DNA from: Desulfocapsa sp.
Lineage (GTDB): Bacteria; Desulfobacterota; Desulfobulbia; Desulfobulbales; Desulfocapsaceae
Assembly (NCBI GenBank): GCA_016765495.1
Contig: JAESPV010000034.1
Span: forward strand, 117,346 to 155,823
Direction: 5' to 3'
Length of the DNA stretch: 38,478 bases
Of this stretch, positions 1 to 7,966 are shown one piece after another. The notes beneath the pieces are model-generated. The model was not told the origin of the DNA, searched no databases, and worked only from the letters and a program-made list of their open reading frames with translations. Numbering within the stretch: the stretch's first letter is position 1; the number at the start of each line of letters is the position of its first letter. A program made the position numbers and the translations under genes.

Positions 1-3000
1 AGTCCATCATTGTCTGTGTCTTCTTCGCAACCTTGTGCGTTGACTGACGCTCCTTGTACTGTATCCGGACAGGTGTCCTCAGCATCATTTATGCCATCGT
101 TATCGCTGTCTTTGGAAACACGTAGAAGCTGGTTTCGTTCTTCTGTCAAAGAGGCAATGGTAGCCTGAAGTGCAGCTGTTTCTTCCTGGCTGCTCATCAG
201 TTGTTGCTGAGTGTCACTGAGAGATGCTGTCAGACTCTTTTGTTTTTCCTGAAGAGTTGTTAGATTTTCTTCAGTTGACTGGAGAGCAGCTGCCTGTTTG
301 TCAGAAAGCAATTTCGCAGCAGCAACCTCTTCACGAAGCTGTGTGGTTTTGAGTACCTGTTCACTGTTTTCTGTTGAGGTTTTATTTGTTAAGTCCTGAA
401 TAGTCTGGTCTTGCTCTGCAATGGTTGTGGCTAATTGTTCAATTGTACTTCTAAGAGTAGCGGACTCTTCATTAGCGGCTTTGAGAGAGGCAGCAGTAGT
501 GGCCAATTTAGCCTCAAAATCACCTTGTATTGCTTCCGTTGAAGCAGTCTGTTCTTGCAATAGGCTTTGCAGTGACGTTATTTGTTCAGTTCGTTTCGTG
601 TTTGTGTTTTGCAATGCAGCCTCAAGCTCGGTGTACTGACTATGCAGGGCACTATATTTTTCACGGGCCTGGTCAAGAGCAAGCTTCGTGGCTTCTCTTT
701 CAGTAGATATGGAAAGGCGTGTTTCTTCTGTCTGTTGTTGAACTGTTTTGACCTTTTGAATTTCTTTGGTGAGTAGTGCAACCTGAGCTAGAGCTTCTTT
801 GAGAGACGCATTCGCAGGTGCCAATTCTTTGTTGAGTGAGTCGTTTATGGATTGCAGTTCTGTGAGCTTATCGATGAATGCCTTTTTTTCATCAGTTAAG
901 ACCGCGTTACTTTTAAGGGTATCTGCTAATTGTTGTTTAAGAGCTGTGACTTGCCCGCTTTGTAGTGAGGTCTCGCTTGTTAATTCAGTCTCGAGTTCAG
1001 CGAATTTGTTCGCTAGTGCCGTGTACTTTTCCTGAGCCTGTTCAAGGGCAAGTCTGGTTCCTTCTGCTTCAGATGTTAATGAGAGGCGGGTATCTTCTTC
1101 TTGTTGCAATGCAGTTTTGGCACTTTCGATATCTTTGGTGAGTAGCGCAACCTGGGCGAGAGCTTCTTGAAGAGAGGCGTTTGCAGGTGCCAACTCTTTA
1201 TTGAGTGAGTCGTTTATGGATTGCAGATCTGTGAGCTTTTCGATTAGTGTCTTTTTTTCATCAGTTAAGGCTGCGTTATTTTTAAGGGTATCTTCTAATT
1301 GTTGTTTAAGAGCAGTGACTTGCTCGCTTTGTAAAGAGGTTTCGCTTGTTAACTCAGTTTCGAGTTCAACGAATTTATTCGACAGTTCTGTGTACTTTTC
1401 CTGAGCCTCTTTCAGGGCACGCTTGGTTCTTTCCGCTTCAGATGTTAATGAGAGGCGGGTATCTTCTTCCTGTTGCAGCGCATTTTTGGCAGTTTCGATA
1501 TCATTGGTGAGTTGTGCAACCTGGGCGAGGGCTTCTTTAAGAGAAGATTTTACGGGTACAAGCTCTTGGTTGAGTGTGTCTTTGTCGTTAGCTAAGATCT
1601 CGTTTGTTTTCAGCGCCTCGGCAAGTTGGAGCTCAAGAGAAGTAATTCTCTCTCTCAGGGGGGCAGTGCTGGACTGAGCCTGCTTTGCTATTGCTTCACG
1701 TTCCAGATCATTGTTTGCTAAACTCTTTTGTAATTCTGCAAGTTTTTGCCTGGCTTCTTTTGTTTCAATACGGAGCTTATCAAGTTCATCGGTTGCCGCC
1801 TGATTGTTCAGGTGCTGTTGCTTGAGTTTGTTGTTTTTTGACAAAAGAAGGTCTTCTTTTGTTTGCAAATCTGCAAGGAGAACTTGGATGCGGACATTTT
1901 GGTCATCAACATGAGACTGTAGAGTGGCTTGTGATTTCTTAAGCGCCTGAATTTGAGAATTTGCCTCCAGGAGTTGTTCTTCCACCTGAGAAAGAGAAAC
2001 GTTTTTCTTTCCCATTTTTGCCATAAGGGCTTCAAGTTCTGTTATAGCTGTAATTTTTGTGGGCTTTAGACCTTTTTCTTTGGCACCCTTAAGTGCATTA
2101 ATTTGGCTCTGCAGCTCATCAGCTAGTTGAGTCTTTGCAAGCAGCTCATCAAGAATCAGGGACATGTTCATTGCAATTGTGGCGTTTGTTGCTTTAAAAA
2201 GCTCACTAGTTTGTTCTATGTCTTGTTGGCTGATCCCCGAATGAGTGTCTTTGGCTCCTAGTACATTAAGTTTGTCCTGCAATGCATTGGCAAGCAGAGT
2301 TTTCTGGATGAGCTCATCAAGAATTAGGCTAAGGTTCATGTCTGTTGTCGTACTACGCCCATTCTGGCCAAGTGCCGGTTGAGTGCCGGTGTCTGCATCT
2401 GATGAATTTTTGCTCCTTAATTCGTCTAGAATCAGGGACAGATTCAGATTGTTTTGGATGTTTTTTGATTCAGAAAGCTTAAGTAATTCTTCCGTGGCTT
2501 GTAGCTTTTGATTGTAAAATGAGATGGCGGAAGATTTTTCCTCAAGTGCTGTCGTTAATTGCTTTAATTGCTCTTCTTTTTGTTCGAGTAATTCCTGTGA
2601 TGCAGTGAGCGCATCCGCTAGTTCACGTATTTGTTCGTCGGAGGATAGTTTGGCCTTTTCGGTTTGAGCAAGGAAATGCTGTTTCTCTACATACTCTTTT
2701 TTAAGGCTCTGCAATTTTTTCGAACGTTCATTGATTTGTGTATGTTGAATTTGCAACTCACCCTGAAGCTCTTTCAGGTGCTGTTCGTATGCAGTTTTTT
2801 CTCTTTCAAGTTGTTGTCTGTATGCAATAATTTCTTCTTCAAGAACTGCAATGTTTTTTGTTAGTTTAGGAATTACTTTGTTTTTATCCTTAGCATTTTG
2901 AGTTAAATCTTTAGTCTCTTTCAGTGTTTGCTGAATGTCTGCGATTATTTGATCCTTTTTCTCTACAGTTTGCTGAAGATCTTTTAAGTCTAAGGTTAGT

Positions 3001-3092
3001 TGAGTGCTTTTTTGTATAGAAAAAATCCAAAACATCAGAATGACAAGTATAGCTAAAATACTACCGTAAAGAATGTTAAATTTTGTGCTCAT
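1..3092 (-). CDS. Giant membrane-anchored coiled-coil protein with TSP3-like end (partial, C-terminus outside window)
   Basis: An open frame runs from an ATG at 3092 to the left edge (1030 codons seen, no stop found where I translated it). Residues about 8-27 form one hydrophobic helix (YGSILAILVILMFWIFSI), so the protein is probably anchored in the inner membrane with the rest in the periplasm. Almost everything after that is Gln/Glu/Lys/Leu-rich heptad sequence typical of long coiled coils. The motif NLSLILDEL recurs near positions 2430, 2330 and 2160. A 123-residue unit is repeated near positions 640-1680. The last residues in the window switch to an Asp/Asn-rich thrombospondin type 3-like segment (DSDNDGINDAEDTCPD, then a second DTDNDG), which usually binds calcium and often precedes an OmpA-like domain. 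A structural or envelope-spanning role is inference; no enzyme motif is visible. A GGGGAA element lies about 9 bases before the ATG. Confidence 0.85.
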   Translation of the reverse strand, partial: MSTKFNILYGSILAILVILMFWIFSIQKSTQLTLDLKDLQQTVEKKDQIIADIQQTLKETKDLTQNAKDKNKVIPKLTKNIAVLEEEIIAYRQQLEREKTAYEQHLKELQGELQIQHTQINERSKKLQSLKKEYVEKQHFLAQTEKAKLSSDEQIRELADALTASQELLEQKEEQLKQLTTALEEKSSAISFYNQKLQATEELLKLSESKNIQNNLNLSLILDELRSKNSSDADTGTQPALGQNGRSTTTDMNLSLILDELIQKTLLANALQDKLNVLGAKDTHSGISQQDIEQTSELFKATNATIAMNMSLILDELLAKTQLADELQSQINALKGAKEKGLKPTKITAITELEALMAKMGKKNVSLSQVEEQLLEANSQIQALKKSQATLQSHVDDQNVRIQVLLADLQTKEDLLLSKNNKLKQQHLNNQAATDELDKLRIETKEARQKLAELQKSLANNDLEREAIAKQAQSSTAPLRERITSLELQLAEALKTNEILANDKDTLNQELVPVKSSLKEALAQVAQLTNDIETAKNALQQEEDTRLSLTSEAERTKRALKEAQEKYTELSNKFVELETELTSETSLQSEQVTALKQQLEDTLKNNAALTDEKKTLIEKLTDLQSINDSLNKELAPANASLQEALAQVALLTKDIESAKTALQQEEDTRLSLTSEAEGTRLALEQAQEKYTALANKFAELETELTSETSLQSGQVTALKQQLADTLKSNAVLTDEKKAFIDKLTELQSINDSLNKELAPANASLKEALAQVALLTKEIQKVKTVQQQTEETRLSISTEREATKLALDQAREKYSALHSQYTELEAALQNTNTKRTEQITSLQSLLQEQTASTEAIQGDFEAKLATTAASLKAANEESATLRSTIEQLATTIAEQDQTIQDLTNKTSTENSEQVLKTTQLREEVAAAKLLSDKQAAALQSTEENLTTLQEKQKSLTASLSDTQQQLMSSQEETAALQATIASLTEERNQLLRVSKDSDNDGINDAEDTCPDTVQGASVNAQGCEEDTDNDG
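640..1680 (-). repeat. Tandem 369-bp intragenic repeat (123 codons)
   Basis: The segment starting TTGAGTGAGTCGTTTATGG at 1201 recurs at 832 and, diverged, at 1570, always 369 bases apart. Flanking blocks (for example the stretch containing GAGAGGCGGGTATCTTC) recur with the same period, and a partial unit lies at 640-830. The unit is a multiple of three and stays in frame, so it encodes tandem coiled-coil modules with sequences such as ALAQVAQLTNDIETAK. The two central copies are nearly identical in DNA, which suggests recent duplication or gene conversion. Confidence 0.9.
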
Positions 3093-3181
3093 GACTCAGT
3101 TCCCCGGCTGAATAGTGATTCATTTTCTTATATGGCTAATAACCTTAATATGTTGTTTGGAATAGATAAAAAAACGCTGTA

Positions 3182-3210
3182 ATGATACCCCTTACTAATG
3201 GCAATTGCAA
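3182..3210 (-). promoter_or_regulatory. Putative sigma-70 promoter of the coiled-coil gene
   Basis: On the minus strand TTGCAA (3210-3205) is followed after 17 bases by TATCAT (3187-3182), a 5/6 match to the -10 consensus. The predicted start is near 3175, leaving a leader of about 80 bases before the ATG at 3092. The rest of the gap 3093-3394 shows only the hairpin at 3374. Confidence 0.5.
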
Positions 3211-3373
3211 GTTCTCTGAAAATTAGAATAAAAATATACACGAGGAAGGCAGAAGAAATTAGAGATCTTCAGCCCAGATAGGAGGAATGAGTAAAGGGAA
3301 CCCTGTGCTTGCTGTCGGAAAAACGGCAGTATTAACACTGGTGTTGAATGGTAAGCCACCACTCTTTTTAGTA

Positions 3374-3391
3374 CCCTCCCTGAGGGGAGGG
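3374..3391. terminator. GC-rich hairpin between two minus-strand genes
   Basis: CCCTCCC and GGGAGGG are separated by TGAG, three bases beyond the stop codon of the gene at 3395-3757. The T-rich tract (ATTTTAATT) lies on the plus-strand side, so it is a poor intrinsic terminator for the minus-strand gene it follows. It may act as an mRNA-stabilising hairpin. Confidence 0.4.
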
Positions 3392-3394
3392 ATT

Positions 3395-3757
3395 TTAATT
3401 AACCGCAGAGGCTGTTCCGAGTACTTTGGCATTGATTTTTTCTTTAACAGCATCATCTGGCTCAGGTTTGCTCCAGTGTATGAAAGCCTCCGTGACCCGC
3501 ATATAATCACCGTTGTCTTTTTTACACTTTTCACAAATACTTTCGGCCTGATCACGATACATGATGAGTTTTGATGCAGGTTCACCATCTTTTGCAACAG
3601 CGGCCATTTTTTTACAACCACACTCCAATCTGATAATTACAACGCCGATGCCATCTGGACTTCCTTCTAGAATGCCTTCGACCATGGCCTCTTCATTTTT
3701 TGCAGCTACAAGCTTTGTGTTTTTATCTTTCTTTGTTGATTTGTTTTTCTTTGCCAT
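3395..3757 (-). CDS. Hypothetical 120-residue Cys-containing protein
   Basis: I do not recognise a named family. The protein begins with a very basic tail (MAKKNKSTKKDKNTKLVAAK) followed by a compact region with LECGCKK (CxC) and ICEKCKK (CxxC), which could form a zinc site. It has no signal peptide or membrane helix. A near-consensus promoter lies upstream (3803-3830), and a GAGAGAT purine stretch sits about 9 bases before the ATG. The gene is monocistronic: a 302-base gap with its own promoter separates it from the next minus-strand gene. ORFs overlapping it in other frames look like shadows. Expression is well supported; function is unknown. Confidence 0.75.
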   Translation of the reverse strand: MAKKNKSTKKDKNTKLVAAKNEEAMVEGILEGSPDGIGVVIIRLECGCKKMAAVAKDGEPASKLIMYRDQAESICEKCKKDNGDYMRVTEAFIHWSKPEPDDAVKEKINAKVLGTASAVN

Positions 3758-3802
3758 TTTTTGATATCTCTCGGTTGCGGTTATTGTAGGTTCAGATTGT
3801 CT

Positions 3803-3830
3803 ATTATAAGACAGATGCCTCAGTGGTCAA
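3803..3830 (-). promoter_or_regulatory. Near-consensus sigma-70 promoter
   Basis: On the minus strand TTGACC (3830-3825), a 16-base spacer and a perfect TATAAT (3808-3803) point at the gene starting at 3757. The predicted start is near 3796. Confidence 0.7.
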
Positions 3831-3874
3831 TCAATTTTCAGTCTCAAAGGATTCGGCTACTGTGTGGGAACAGC

Positions 3875-3897
3875 AGAACCATTCTGAGAATGGTTCT
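3875..3897. promoter_or_regulatory. Perfect 23-bp odd palindrome
   Basis: AGAACCATTCT and its exact complement AGAATGGTTCT flank a single central G. It lies in the 398-base gap 3758-4155 between divergently transcribed genes, upstream of both promoters. It could be a dimeric repressor operator. On the plus strand it is followed by TGTTACGTTTTTT, so a weak terminator hairpin is the alternative. The ORF at 3823-4038 that overlaps it has no ribosome site and looks spurious. Confidence 0.55.
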
Positions 3898-4017
3898 TGT
3901 TACGTTTTTTGGTTTTCAGTTGTTGAGCATTTGATAACATATAACTTCTGCCTGCAGGGCATTGTTTTAGGCATGGAAAACCAGTCTAATGACCCCTTTG
4001 AACTATGGACTTTCTCC

Positions 4018-4046
4018 TTGACAAACAACAGGTGGTGAATTAATTG
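4018..4046 (+). promoter_or_regulatory. Possible sigma-70 promoter of the ferredoxin gene
   Basis: A perfect TTGACA at 4018-4023 is followed 16-17 bases later by the AT-rich TTAATTG, which is a weak -10. It would give a leader of about 100 bases before the ferredoxin start at 4156. Confidence 0.35.
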
Positions 4047-4155
4047 GTTTATTCATTAAACGAGAGCTCTAAAACTCGTTATTGCTTATGTGGACTATGA
4101 CAGATGCCTTTTGTATCTGTTTTTTAATTCTTTTTAATTAATTTAGGAGGTTGTT

Positions 4156-4344
4156 ATGGCTTGGGAAGTAATTGTAGACAAAGACAAATGTTCTGGTGAT
4201 GAAGAATGTGTAAATGCCTGTCCCGCTCAGGTTTTTGAGATGCTGGATGGAAAAGCTGAAGTCGTTGAAGAAGACGAATGTCTCGGTTGTGAGACCTGTA
4301 TTGAGGTTTGTCCTGAAGGTGCCATCACCGTAACTGAAGTCTAA
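4156..4344 (+). CDS. 7Fe-type ferredoxin with Asp-containing cluster motif
   Basis: A 62-residue bacterial-type ferredoxin, a low-potential electron carrier in the cytoplasm. The second motif is classical: C42-LG-C45-ET-C48-IEV-C52-P. The first is C12-SG-D15-EE-C18-VNA-C22-P, where Asp15 replaces the second cysteine. By the usual crossing pattern, cluster I is held by C12, D15, C18 and C52, and cluster II by C42, C45, C48 and C22. This C-x2-D-x2-C pattern is the one known from D. africanus Fd III and Pyrococcus ferredoxin, where the cluster converts between [3Fe-4S] and [4Fe-4S]. The overall sequence resembles Fd III closely. A strong AGGAGG site lies 5 bases before the ATG, consistent with high expression. 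The gene is followed by a hairpin and appears monocistronic. Confidence 0.95.
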   Translation: MAWEVIVDKDKCSGDEECVNACPAQVFEMLDGKAEVVEEDECLGCETCIEVCPEGAITVTEV

Positions 4345-4369
4345 GTCATTTAGAAAATCAGTTTGTTGC

Positions 4370-4399
4370 AAGCCCATTCTCCTCCAGGAGGATGGGCTT
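4370..4399 (+). terminator. Hairpin after the ferredoxin gene
   Basis: AAGCCCAT pairs with ATGGGCTT and CTCC with GGAG around a TCCA loop, 25 bases after the ferredoxin stop. There is no good T-run, so termination may be partial and allow readthrough into the downstream genes. Confidence 0.55.
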
Positions 4400-4428
4400 C
4401 TCTGGTTTATGGAGTATTCACACAAATA

Positions 4429-4887
4429 ATGGCAGGAAAACTTTCCAGACTGAAACCTAATGCTTCCCGTTCGATTCATTTATTCGTAGCTGCTTTGCTT
4501 TGGACTGCTGTTGGTCTTATGATGATGTCGCGTGGTATTGTCTGGCTGAATGCTATTGATCAGCTGTGGATTGCTCTTCCCGCTCTGCTAATCGGCTTTG
4601 TAAAATCTCTTTTTATGTTGGATAAATCAGCCCAAAAAAGCATAGAACGTATCATTTCCACACGAGATGGAAAGTGTCTCTGGGGTGTTTATTCCGTTAA
4701 AACATGGTTGTTGATCCTGGTTATGATGATTACTGGTTTTTTTATTCGCAATTCTTCTCTTCCCCAGGAGTTCTTGGGGTTATTTTATATTTCCATTGGA
4801 TGGGGCTTGTTCTTTTCCAGTCGAAAAGCCTGGATTACTTGGATACAAACCGATGAGAATGCACCCGAGCAAGGTAAAAAAAGCTGA
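4429..4887 (+). CDS. Hypothetical four-helix inner-membrane protein
   Basis: The protein has 152 residues if it starts at ATG 4429. The frame extends back to an ATG at 4363, but that start lies in the hairpin after the ferredoxin gene and has no ribosome site, so I reject it. Four hydrophobic segments are visible, around SIHLFVAALLWTAVGLMMM, LWIALPALLIGFVKSLFML, TWLLILVMMITGFFI and LGLFYISIGWGLFF, ending in a polar tail. I recognise no conserved catalytic motif. The gene ends 6 bases before alr and is probably cotranscribed with it. The function is unknown. Confidence 0.7.
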   Translation: MAGKLSRLKPNASRSIHLFVAALLWTAVGLMMMSRGIVWLNAIDQLWIALPALLIGFVKSLFMLDKSAQKSIERIISTRDGKCLWGVYSVKTWLLILVMMITGFFIRNSSLPQEFLGLFYISIGWGLFFSSRKAWITWIQTDENAPEQGKKS

Positions 4888-4893
4888 CCTATT

Positions 4894-6003
4894 ATGACTG
4901 GTGAATCGTTCAATCAAATCACGGTCAACAGATCTGCACTCCGTCATAATTATCGACTCCTTCAAAAACGAATAGGGGCTGATGTGAGATTGCTTGCCAT
5001 GGTAAAGGCAGACGCTTATGGTCATGGCATGGTAGAGGCTGCGATTGCTTTTGCAGAAGCTGGCTGCAGTGATTTTGGGGTTGCTGAAATTGGTGAAGGT
5101 GTTCGTTTACGAAGTTCAGGAGTTCAAGGGGATATATTTGTTTTCCTTGGATTTGCTCAAGCTGATGTTGAGCTTTTTTTTGACTATGATCTTGTTCCGG
5201 TAATATATACCATGGAGAGCGTAAAAGCCCTTTCGGCTGAGGCAGTAAAACGGGATAAGAAAATTGCAGTACATGTGAAAGTAGATTGTGGTATGACCCG
5301 ACTTGGACTTATGCCCGATGTTCTTGATGAATTTGTATCAGAGTTGGTAACTCTTCCAGGTATCAAAATGGAAGGCCTTGTGAGTCACTTTCCCAAAGCA
5401 GATAAGAGAAATTCATTACACACATCGGAACAATTTCACATTTTTAGAAGTTTGGGTAGGAATACACTTACCAGGCATACGGCAAACTCTGGTGGAATTC
5501 TCTATTTTCCGGATACCTGTTGTGATATGGTAAGGGCTGGAATTTCTCTCTATGGCTACTATCCCGACGGGTTGTCGGGAGTTCAGTTTGAAACGGGTGA
5601 ATTGTTACAGCCGGCCATGGAATTTTCCACTCAGATTTTACAGGTTAAAACAGTTCCTGCAAATGTTGGAGTGAGTTACGGGCATACCTATGTCACAAAA
5701 ACTGAAAGCCGCCTTGCTGTTCTTCCCGTGGGCTATGAAGATGGTTTGTCCAGAGGGTTGTCGAATAGAGGTGAGGTGCTCATTCACGGAAAACGAGCTA
5801 AAATATGCGGACGGGTTTGCATGAATTTATGTATGGTGGATGTCACCCATATAAAAGAAGTAAAAGTCGGAGATCCTGTTATACTTCTGGGTTCTCAGGG
5901 CAATGACACCATAAGTGGTGATGAGATAGCGGGTTGGATGGATAGTATCTCCTATGAGGTGCTCTGTCTCTTTGGAAATAATAACGAACGAAAGTGCATT
6001 TAA
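4894..6003 (+). CDS. alr: Alanine racemase
   Basis: A PLP-dependent enzyme that interconverts L- and D-alanine and supplies D-alanine for peptidoglycan. The 369-residue length is normal for the family. The cofactor lysine is K38 in AMVKADAYGHG, and the catalytic tyrosine is Y262 in VGVSYGHTYV. The C-terminal beta domain with VGYEDGLSRGLSNRG and VCMNLCMVDVT is complete. The TAA stop is directly followed by the ATG of argS with no gap, so the two genes are almost certainly translated from one message. Confidence 0.97.
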   Translation: MTGESFNQITVNRSALRHNYRLLQKRIGADVRLLAMVKADAYGHGMVEAAIAFAEAGCSDFGVAEIGEGVRLRSSGVQGDIFVFLGFAQADVELFFDYDLVPVIYTMESVKALSAEAVKRDKKIAVHVKVDCGMTRLGLMPDVLDEFVSELVTLPGIKMEGLVSHFPKADKRNSLHTSEQFHIFRSLGRNTLTRHTANSGGILYFPDTCCDMVRAGISLYGYYPDGLSGVQFETGELLQPAMEFSTQILQVKTVPANVGVSYGHTYVTKTESRLAVLPVGYEDGLSRGLSNRGEVLIHGKRAKICGRVCMNLCMVDVTHIKEVKVGDPVILLGSQGNDTISGDEIAGWMDSISYEVLCLFGNNNERKCI

Positions 6004-7671
6004 ATGATACTCAATAATCTGAAAAATCTGCTTGATGCCTGTTTTAAAGAAGGTGTTGATGAAGGACATTGGTCCGATAAAGCTGCCGGGAGATATTCTC
6101 TTGAGGTTCCTAAACGCGAAGGGCAGGGTGATTATTCCACAAATATGGCCATGGTTATGGCAGGGATGGAGAAAAAAAATCCCCGTGAAATTGCCTCTGC
6201 TTTAGTCGAGCTGCTCAGTGTCGATGATTCAATGATTGAAAAACTGGAAATTGCAGGGCCTGGTTTTGTTAATATTTTCCTCAAGCAGAAGGTCTGGCAG
6301 GATGTTCTCCACAGTGTTTATGCAGCAGGAACAGATTTCGGCAAATCCACCATTGGTAAAGGCAAAAAGGTGATGGTTGAATTTGTCAGTGCCAATCCCA
6401 CCGGCCCTTTGAGCATAGGTCATGGGCGTCAGGCGATTTTAGGTGATGCTATTGCCCGACTGCTGGAAGCCACCGGTTATTCCGTTTATCGTGAGTACTA
6501 TTTTAATGATGCCGGTCGTCAGATGCGTGTTCTCGGGCAATCAACGCAGGCCCGTTATCTGGAGCTTCATGGGGAAGATGCTGAATTCCCGGAAGATGGA
6601 TATCAGGGTGAGTATATAAGCGATATTGCCAAAGAACTTATTGATGAAAAAGGTGATAGCCTTCTTGGCCAGTCAGATGTTCTCCCATTTACTGAAAAGG
6701 CTGTTGAACTCATTTTTGCCGATATTTCTTCAACGTTAAAGCGCATGGGGATTGAGTTTGACAATTACTATAACGAACATTCTTTATACGATGAGGGGCA
6801 TATAGATTCAGTTGTACAAGAACTGCGTGACAAAGGTCTTGTGTATGAAAAAGATGATGCTGTCTGGTTTGAGACCACTAAATTTGGTCATGAAAAGGAT
6901 AGAGTAATCATTAAAAAAACCGGGGAGCCAACCTATCGCTTACCTGATATCGCCTATCATCGTGAAAAGTTTAAGCGTGGTTTTGACTGGATGGTGGACG
7001 TGTTTGGTTCTGACCATATTGCCACTGTTCCTGATGTGATGGCAGGTCTTGAAGCCCTTGGCTACGATCCCAACAAGGTAACAGTTGTTCTGCACCAGTT
7101 TGTAACACTTACCAGAAAAGGAAAACAGGTGAAAATGTCCACTCGCAAGGCAACTTTTGTTACGATGGATGAACTCCTTGATATGGTAGGAGCAGATGTT
7201 GTCAGGTTCTATTTGATGATGCGTAAGGCAGACAGCCAGCTTGAGTTTGATCTTGATCTTGCCGCCAGTGAAGAAAAAGAGAATCCTGTCTACTATGTAC
7301 AGTATGGACATGCCCGTCTCTGTTCGATTTTACGTAAAGCATTGGAACTGGGTATTAAGGTACCGGATGTGAAGGAAGTTGATCTCGCACTCCTTCGGGA
7401 GCCTGAAGAAATGCAGCTCTTAAAGCGTATCGCTTCATACCCCGGAGTCATAGAATCAGCAGCTCGTGATCTGGCACCGCATCGCGCCATCTTTTTTCTT
7501 ATGGAGCTTGCGGGTGATTGGCATAGTTATTATAATAAACACAAAGTGATAGATCCTGAAAATGTTGAGAAATCCGTCACTGATGCTCGTCTTTGTCTGG
7601 TAACAGCACTGCAGCAGGTTTTTAAAAATGGACTGGAGATGTTAGGTCTCACGGCACCTGAAAAGATGTAG
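6004..7671 (+). CDS. argS: Arginyl-tRNA synthetase
   Basis: A class I aminoacyl-tRNA synthetase of 555 residues that charges tRNA-Arg. The N-terminal Add-1 domain spans about residues 1-110. The HIGH signature follows as ANPTGPLSIGHGRQ near residue 130, and the KMSK-equivalent is KMSTRKATF near residue 380. The C-terminal DALR anticodon-binding domain (HARLCSILRKALE onward) ends at LGLTAPEKM, a typical ArgS terminus. The gene starts immediately after the alr stop codon. Confidence 0.97.
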   Translation: MILNNLKNLLDACFKEGVDEGHWSDKAAGRYSLEVPKREGQGDYSTNMAMVMAGMEKKNPREIASALVELLSVDDSMIEKLEIAGPGFVNIFLKQKVWQDVLHSVYAAGTDFGKSTIGKGKKVMVEFVSANPTGPLSIGHGRQAILGDAIARLLEATGYSVYREYYFNDAGRQMRVLGQSTQARYLELHGEDAEFPEDGYQGEYISDIAKELIDEKGDSLLGQSDVLPFTEKAVELIFADISSTLKRMGIEFDNYYNEHSLYDEGHIDSVVQELRDKGLVYEKDDAVWFETTKFGHEKDRVIIKKTGEPTYRLPDIAYHREKFKRGFDWMVDVFGSDHIATVPDVMAGLEALGYDPNKVTVVLHQFVTLTRKGKQVKMSTRKATFVTMDELLDMVGADVVRFYLMMRKADSQLEFDLDLAASEEKENPVYYVQYGHARLCSILRKALELGIKVPDVKEVDLALLREPEEMQLLKRIASYPGVIESAARDLAPHRAIFFLMELAGDWHSYYNKHKVIDPENVEKSVTDARLCLVTALQQVFKNGLEMLGLTAPEKM

Positions 7672-7702
7672 CAGTTGTAAATCAACGCGCAAAAATCTTC
7701 AA

Positions 7703-7966
7703 ATGCCCCCCAGGAAGCGAAAAAAAACGGTTAAAAAAGTCAAATTTCAATTGACCAGAAGTGGAATTGCAGGAATTGCTGTGGTCTGTTTTTGTGTTTT
7801 CCTCTGGATGTTTATATTAGGCGTCTGGGCCGGACAGTTTCTTCTGCACCCACCCGTGAGTAAAGTAAAGCTTTACACTCAACTTGAGGATAGCGGCGAG
7901 GGGACGCAGGTTCTTGAGGTGATTCAGATTGAAGCAAAGAAGAAGAAAAAAATCATTAAGAATTAG
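7703..7966 (+). CDS. Small basic single-pass membrane protein, possibly a truncated SPOR-type protein
   Basis: An 87-residue protein with a strongly basic N-terminus (PPRKRKKTVKKVKFQLTRSG), one membrane helix at about residues 25-50 (IAVVCFCVFLWMFILGVWAGQF), and a short basic tail ending IEAKKKKKIIKN. The segment from FQLTRSG to FILGVWAGQ resembles the membrane anchor of SPOR-domain proteins often encoded next to argS in this bacterial group, from memory. No SPOR domain follows, so this may be a truncated relative. It lies 31 bases after argS, and its stop touches the next start (TAG then ATG). No strong ribosome site is visible. Confidence 0.65.
   Translation: MPPRKRKKTVKKVKFQLTRSGIAGIAVVCFCVFLWMFILGVWAGQFLLHPPVSKVKLYTQLEDSGEGTQVLEVIQIEAKKKKKIIKN

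Noticed and set aside
640..1680. Regular tandem repeats that could suggest a CRISPR-like or satellite array
   Set aside because: The 369-bp unit is in frame and codes for coiled coil; there are no short repeats with unique spacers.
3287..3574. Plus-strand frame with AGGAGG just before its ATG
   Set aside because: The ribosome site touches the ATG, the frame crosses a hairpin and overlaps a better-supported minus-strand gene with a near-consensus promoter.
3823..4038. 71-codon plus-strand frame in the gap before the ferredoxin gene
   Set aside because: No ribosome site, covers the promoter and palindrome region, and its composition does not look like a protein.
6940..7311. 123-codon minus-strand frame inside argS
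   Set aside because: Lies fully within a well-conserved argS region on the other strand; no promoter or ribosome site.
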